Part shown: in pieces, positions 33,589 through 37,153 of the stretch
Layout: every line of letters begins with the position of its first letter
Numbering within the stretch: the stretch's first letter is position 1
Source: Methanomethylovorans sp.
GTDB lineage: Archaea > Halobacteriota > Methanosarcinia > Methanosarcinales > Methanosarcinaceae
Assembly: GCA_014361205.1 (NCBI GenBank)
Contig: JACIVZ010000010.1
Span: 1 to 37,153, forward strand
DNA: 37,153 nucleotides
Direction: 5' to 3'
Notes under the pieces: generated by a model
Told to the model about the DNA's origin: nothing
Databases searched by the model: none
Seen by the model: only the letters and a program-made list of their open reading frames with translations
Position numbers and translations under genes: made by a program

Positions 33589-34284
33589 ATGGGACGCTAT
33601 TCTATAGAACAGTTCGTGCAAACCACTGCACAAAAAGACCGCGGTGAGGGTAAATTCGAATTAGAACGTGATCGCCTTCTGGAAGTTAATCTGGATGGAA
33701 AAGTATGGATTAAAAAAGGTACAATGGTAGCATATAACGGAAATATCCGCTTCACAAGAGAAGGCGTTCTGGAACATGGGCTTGGTAAATTAGTAAAAAA
33801 AGCTGTTACAGGAGAAGGACTAAGTCTTACTAAAGCTGAAGGAAATGGCAAGCTATATCTGGCCGATATGGGAAAGAAAGTTATCATATTGGAGTTGGAT
33901 GGGCAATCAATTTATGTTAATGGTAACGATTTGCTGGCTTTTGAAGAGACAATCAAATGGGATATCAGAATGATGAAAAAAATTGCAGGTTTTCTTTCAG
34001 GAGGGCTTTTCAACGTACTGCTCGAGGGAAAAGGGATGATAGCAATCACAACACATTATGACCCCCTTACATTGCAGGTTACCAAGGACAGAACAGTTTT
34101 CACAGATCCTAATGCTACTGTTGCATGGTCAGGAACTCTCCAACCTGAATTACACACTGATATTTCCCTGAAGACGTTAGTGGGCAGATCCAGCGGAGAA
34201 AGCTTACAGATGGCATTTAAAGGTGAGGGGTTCGTGGTTGTACAGCCATATGAAGAAGTATACTTCGCCACGGTTCAGTCATAA
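33589..34284 (+). CDS. AIM24 family protein
   Basis: The 231-residue, mostly beta protein matches the AIM24 (TIGR00266/DUF124) family, widespread in bacteria and archaea and related to a mitochondrial inner-membrane protein. It has no catalytic motif. The repeated beta pattern includes KVWIKKGTMVAYNG near the start, LEGKGMIAITTHY in the middle and the C-terminal GEGFVVVQPYEE. AAGGAG lies 9 nt upstream of ATG. It is convergent with the UPF0280 gene, 8 bp away. Confidence 0.88.
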   Translation: MGRYSIEQFVQTTAQKDRGEGKFELERDRLLEVNLDGKVWIKKGTMVAYNGNIRFTREGVLEHGLGKLVKKAVTGEGLSLTKAEGNGKLYLADMGKKVIILELDGQSIYVNGNDLLAFEETIKWDIRMMKKIAGFLSGGLFNVLLEGKGMIAITTHYDPLTLQVTKDRTVFTDPNATVAWSGTLQPELHTDISLKTLVGRSSGESLQMAFKGEGFVVVQPYEEVYFATVQS

Positions 34285-34292
34285 TATCAAAC

Positions 34293-35027
34293 TTAACCTT
34301 TCGTGATGCAATCGTAATTTACAACTGCCCTTATCATTTCCGGGATGTGTCCCCACATCCCAATGTACTCTCCCTGTATTACCATTGCCCCTTTTATACT
34401 GTGAACAGGTTTTATTACATCAAAAGCTTTTTCAACCGCATTTTTACCTATATGCGTAGCATTTCCTAAAGCAGTAGCTGCAGCATCTGCCAATGAGACG
34501 TCATCAGAGAAAACAATAGCTGCATCTGCCATTCCAAAACTTATGGAAGGTCCCACTGTGCCTGAAGATGTACAGATACCTGTTATATGATTGTGACATG
34601 GCAATCTGAAAGCTAAATCCTTTACTGGAGAAGTACCTGCATATACACCAATAATAACAGGTCGGTCATTGATCAGTGCTATATCACCTCCATTATCTAC
34701 AATGGCATAAGTAGCACCTAAATCCACCATAGCTTCCAATGCCATTGATGCAATGGTGCCAGCTACAGCACTCATGGGTCCAATACCCATGGCATTAGCT
34801 GCATGCACCATTCTTAGTATAACTTCCGGTGCATTTTCTGGACAATCATAAGGCTCCAGTGTTGTTCTAAAAAATGGATCGTGGGCTATAAAGTTTTCCA
34901 GTACACTACGATTATATCGGATGGATTCTTTTGCCTTTTGAATATAGAATTCGTTATCTGCCACAATAGTTACTATTGTTTCTTTAAGCTGAAAATGTTC
35001 TCTCATACGTTTAAAAATCATTCCCAT
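34293..35027 (-). CDS. UPF0280 (COG2122) ApbE-like protein, sulfide assimilation
   Basis: The 244-residue protein of the UPF0280 family is distantly related to ApbE flavin transferases. Conserved stretches are [28 protein letters not shown] and [20 protein letters not shown] (about residues 88-180). A member in Methanosarcina acetivorans (MA1715) was reported to be needed for efficient sulfide use in homocysteine formation. Here it directly follows the NIL-ferredoxin gene (6-bp gap), which supports that role. The first ATG (35027) has no clear Shine-Dalgarno sequence. The chemical reaction is not known to me. Confidence 0.88.
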   Translation of the reverse strand: MGMIFKRMREHFQLKETIVTIVADNEFYIQKAKESIRYNRSVLENFIAHDPFFRTTLEPYDCPENAPEVILRMVHAANAMGIGPMSAVAGTIASMALEAMVDLGATYAIVDNGGDIALINDRPVIIGVYAGTSPVKDLAFRLPCHNHITGICTSSGTVGPSISFGMADAAIVFSDDVSLADAAATALGNATHIGKNAVEKAFDVIKPVHSIKGAMVIQGEYIGMWGHIPEMIRAVVNYDCITKG

Positions 35028-35033
35028 GAATTT

Positions 35034-35420
35034 TCAAACATCCAGTGAAAGTGCATCATGTGGACACATTTCTATACATGTACCGCACTGGATGCATTTT
35101 GTATTGTCAACCTTCAAATTCCATTCTTTGTCCATTGAGAATACCTTAGTCGGACATACTGAAATACATGCACCACATTCTACACATTCTTCTTCATCCC
35201 AGTTAATTGGAGAATCCAGTTTAAGTACTTCTGCTCCTCTTGAAACCAGTGCTTTCTTTATCATTCTATATTCAGTATCCTTTATATCTGCAATTATCTC
35301 ACCTGCTGTTGAATCAAAATGTGCCTGTGCAATATTAAGAAGAATACCAGTCTCCAGTATAGACTCAGCCAGTATAGGTCTTGTGACTATATCCTGGTTT
35401 ATAACGATCCTTATTTTCAT
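35034..35420 (-). CDS. NIL-domain ferredoxin of homocysteine biosynthesis
   Basis: Its 128 residues comprise an N-terminal NIL domain (about 1-70, an ACT-like fold also found at the end of methionine ABC transporters) and two [4Fe-4S] motifs (C79, C82, C85, C89 and C109, C112, C115, C119). The homologue in Methanosarcina (MA1822) works with the sulfurtransferase in turning aspartate semialdehyde into homocysteine. ATG 35420 has AGGAGG 7 nt upstream, inside the end of the preceding gene, with only 1 nt between stop and start; an in-frame start at 35459 would overlap that gene. Confidence 0.92.
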   Translation of the reverse strand: MKIRIVINQDIVTRPILAESILETGILLNIAQAHFDSTAGEIIADIKDTEYRMIKKALVSRGAEVLKLDSPINWDEEECVECGACISVCPTKVFSMDKEWNLKVDNTKCIQCGTCIEMCPHDALSLDV

Positions 35421-35421
35421 T

Positions 35422-36924
35422 TCAATTCCTCCTGGCAAAAAGCATACTGATATCATCACTTGTAATGATGCCTATAACATGATACTCCTCATCAACTACA
35501 GGCATTGCTGATACTCTATGTTGTTCAAGTCTTCTGGCAGCAATTGTCACTTGTTCATTATCCCTGGCAGTTATGACTTTTTTAGTCATGATATTCTCTA
35601 CAAGGTCAAACGTATTCTGGGCAACTGCCTTTGAAATATCCCATGCAGTAACAATACCTACAAGAGTGTTATTTTCAGTAACTACAGGCAAATGATTAAA
35701 AGAGACATCCATTATCTTTTTTGCAGCTTCATATACACTGGCATCCTTATGAATTGTAACAACATTTTTTGCCATGATATCTTTTACAGTAGGTGTGCCA
35801 AGAGTTTGTTTCATTGGACGAGAAACAGTATCTAAGGGCAATTTCTCTGCAGGGAAAGTAAGGAAAAAATCTCCATTTAAAATCCAATCTTTCAAAATCT
35901 CAGCAATCTGGCGAGAGCGCTTGAAACTTGACAGTGAAGAAGTTGAAACCTCTCGTCCTTTAATTTCAATAGAACCTGACCTCAATTCTTCATACGTTAC
36001 CTCTCGGACAATTGGCCTGTCACGGGTTGGGATTCCATAATCTATCACCTTGGTGACAATATCTGCATCAGAAACTGCTGTGGCCATTGCAACTTTTTCA
36101 TCGAGTATAGGGATAGGAATACCCATTCCAACATACAGAGACACACCATATCCTGTAAAAGTAGAAGCACGTATGAATTCCGGATCCATTTCTTTGAGAT
36201 CACCTTGAACCATTAATGTTCCAAAACCGTTTTTTGAAGAATGCTGGGTTCCCTGACCAATTACATACCCTTCTGCACCACCAAGGAAAATCCTTGTTCC
36301 TGTCCCGATTGTTCTGTATTCAGGATCATTGGAAAGAGGAGATAATACACCTGCACCTGAATATGTAACATTACCAAAATTAGGCATTAGTGATCCCATA
36401 TAAGTATACAATTTTTGAGATGTACTGTTAGTAGCTGCATTGTATTTTTGATAGGCATTACGGGGATTGACCATAATAGCCTGATTTAAGTCATTGAGAT
36501 CTAATGTTGTATCAAGGATCTTCCTTGGATAACAGTCAGTGCCAGCAGAAACAGCGTGTACATCTATGCTATTGCCTCTGATAAGATCTTCTATTACATG
36601 CGCTCCCCCATATTCCATTCCAAGGGTCTCAGATACTTGTGTAGCCCCAATATAAGCATCCACTGCAGCTATACCTGTATATGCTTCAACGTCATTAAGC
36701 CATACTTTCTGCATCTTAATAGGAGGTTCTGCATGACCAAAATTGAGAAAAACACCTGAAGAACACATGGCACCGAAAGTACCTGTTGTCACTACATCTA
36801 CTTCCTTGGCTGCACCTTCTGCTCCAAGCTCAGCTACAATGCTTACCATTTCCTCTGCAGTTACTACGCTGACACTGCCATCTTTAATCCTGTTATTAAT
36901 CTCACTGATAGATTTTTCGACCAT
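35422..36924 (-). CDS. L-aspartate semialdehyde sulfurtransferase with CBS domains (COG1900/DUF39)
   Basis: Makes homocysteine from aspartate semialdehyde and sulfide with the NIL-ferredoxin. The 500-residue protein has the DUF39/COG1900 catalytic region (about 1-365) followed by two CBS motifs (about 375-498: VKDIMAKNVVTIHKDASVYE and NIMTKKVITARDNEQVTIA), which often sense adenosyl ligands. Cysteines at C54 (FGAMCSSG) and C131 (GTDCYPRK) fall at the positions I recall as important in the Methanosarcina enzyme MA1821. The ATG is preceded by AAGGT. It is the first gene of a three-gene operon. Confidence 0.92.
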   Translation of the reverse strand: MVEKSISEINNRIKDGSVSVVTAEEMVSIVAELGAEGAAKEVDVVTTGTFGAMCSSGVFLNFGHAEPPIKMQKVWLNDVEAYTGIAAVDAYIGATQVSETLGMEYGGAHVIEDLIRGNSIDVHAVSAGTDCYPRKILDTTLDLNDLNQAIMVNPRNAYQKYNAATNSTSQKLYTYMGSLMPNFGNVTYSGAGVLSPLSNDPEYRTIGTGTRIFLGGAEGYVIGQGTQHSSKNGFGTLMVQGDLKEMDPEFIRASTFTGYGVSLYVGMGIPIPILDEKVAMATAVSDADIVTKVIDYGIPTRDRPIVREVTYEELRSGSIEIKGREVSTSSLSSFKRSRQIAEILKDWILNGDFFLTFPAEKLPLDTVSRPMKQTLGTPTVKDIMAKNVVTIHKDASVYEAAKKIMDVSFNHLPVVTENNTLVGIVTAWDISKAVAQNTFDLVENIMTKKVITARDNEQVTIAARRLEQHRVSAMPVVDEEYHVIGIITSDDISMLFARRN

Positions 36925-37153
36925 TTTATCTACCTTACAAATTCAGACATATTTAGTAATAACAACTATATATTACATATGGTAATTTAGATGTAACTAA
37001 ATTATGTATTAATATACATTAAGTTACCTGCACGAAACAACTTTTTGCTGTTAGATAACTGGATAATATAAGACATACTATATATAAATAATATAAATAT
37101 AGAATATAAGTAAATATTATAAAATATTTAAAAATCGTTATCAACATATTGAT
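36925..37153 (-). promoter_or_regulatory. Promoter region of the homocysteine operon with two dyads
   Basis: On the minus strand TAATATATAG (36966-36975) is a TATA candidate about 45 nt before the ATG. Behind it stand two dyads: TAATTTAG-N6-CTAAATTA (36983-37004) and ATGTAT-TAAT-ATACAT (37004-37019). They share one base and form a continuous 37-bp block. The rest to the window end is very AT-rich with no gene seen. Confidence 0.5.

Noticed and set aside
1-37153. CRISPR array, insertion sequences, integrase or defence systems
   Set aside because: I saw no regularly spaced repeats, no transposase or integrase motifs and no recognisable defence genes. The region is mainly core metabolism.

Overview
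The window is chromosomal DNA of a methanogenic archaeon of the order Methanosarcinales, probably a methylotrophic member of the Methanosarcinaceae; the genus cannot be fixed from sequence alone. The reasons are a nearly complete membrane F420H2 dehydrogenase (fpo) operon including the lineage-specific subunit FpoO, coenzyme F420 and methanofuran biosynthesis genes, an archaeal EF-1beta, an archaeal geranylgeranyl reductase, the archaeal route to homocysteine, and a bacterial-type grpE-dnaK-dnaJ set of the kind Methanosarcina acquired by transfer. The DNA is AT-rich. Genes are closely packed, often with 1-20 nt overlaps and clear Shine-Dalgarno sequences inside operons. Several first genes look leaderless or nearly so.

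Layout. (1) 353-10577, minus strand: fpoA-B-C-D-H-I-J(N)-J(C)-K-L-M-N-O, the proton-pumping F420H2:methanophenazine oxidoreductase. FpoF, the F420H2-oxidising input subunit, is not in the window. (2) 10947-12468, minus: a two-zinc-finger protein of unknown function, a DUF22 protein, and an Lrp/AsnC regulator. (3) 12670-19556, plus: a ferredoxin with a phytoene-desaturase-like FAD protein, then cofG, cofH1, cofH2 and cofC (deazaflavin core and phospholactate guanylyl transfer for F420), then a second ferredoxin with geranylgeranyl reductase. Two ferredoxin/FAD-oxidoreductase pairs of the same layout therefore bracket the cof genes. (4) 19603-22381, minus: trkH and trkA for K+ uptake. (5) 22520-26894, minus: dnaJ, dnaK, grpE and a small membrane protein. 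(6) 27010-30227, plus: mfnD, mfnF and mfnE (methanofuran side chain and furan steps), a zinc-finger protein, EF-1beta and tRNA-Ala(CGC). (7) 30444-34284: a small hypothetical gene, a Maf-type nucleotide pyrophosphatase, a small membrane protein, a thioredoxin reductase with a C-terminal extension resembling DUF2111, a small thioredoxin-like protein, and an AIM24-family protein. (8) 34293-36924, minus: aspartate-semialdehyde sulfurtransferase with CBS domains, its NIL-ferredoxin partner and a UPF0280/COG2122 protein, which together form the sulfide-to-homocysteine module.

How the parts fit. Region 3 makes the deazaflavin part of F420, and region 1 oxidises F420H2 into the membrane. The geranylgeranyl reductase saturates the lipids of that same membrane, and the Lrp-type gene lies divergently between the two sets. 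No wholly unfamiliar multi-gene system is evident. The least explained items are the first ferredoxin/FAD pair, the thioredoxin-reductase fusion, the zinc-finger protein next to fpo, and several inverted or tandem repeats placed at promoters.
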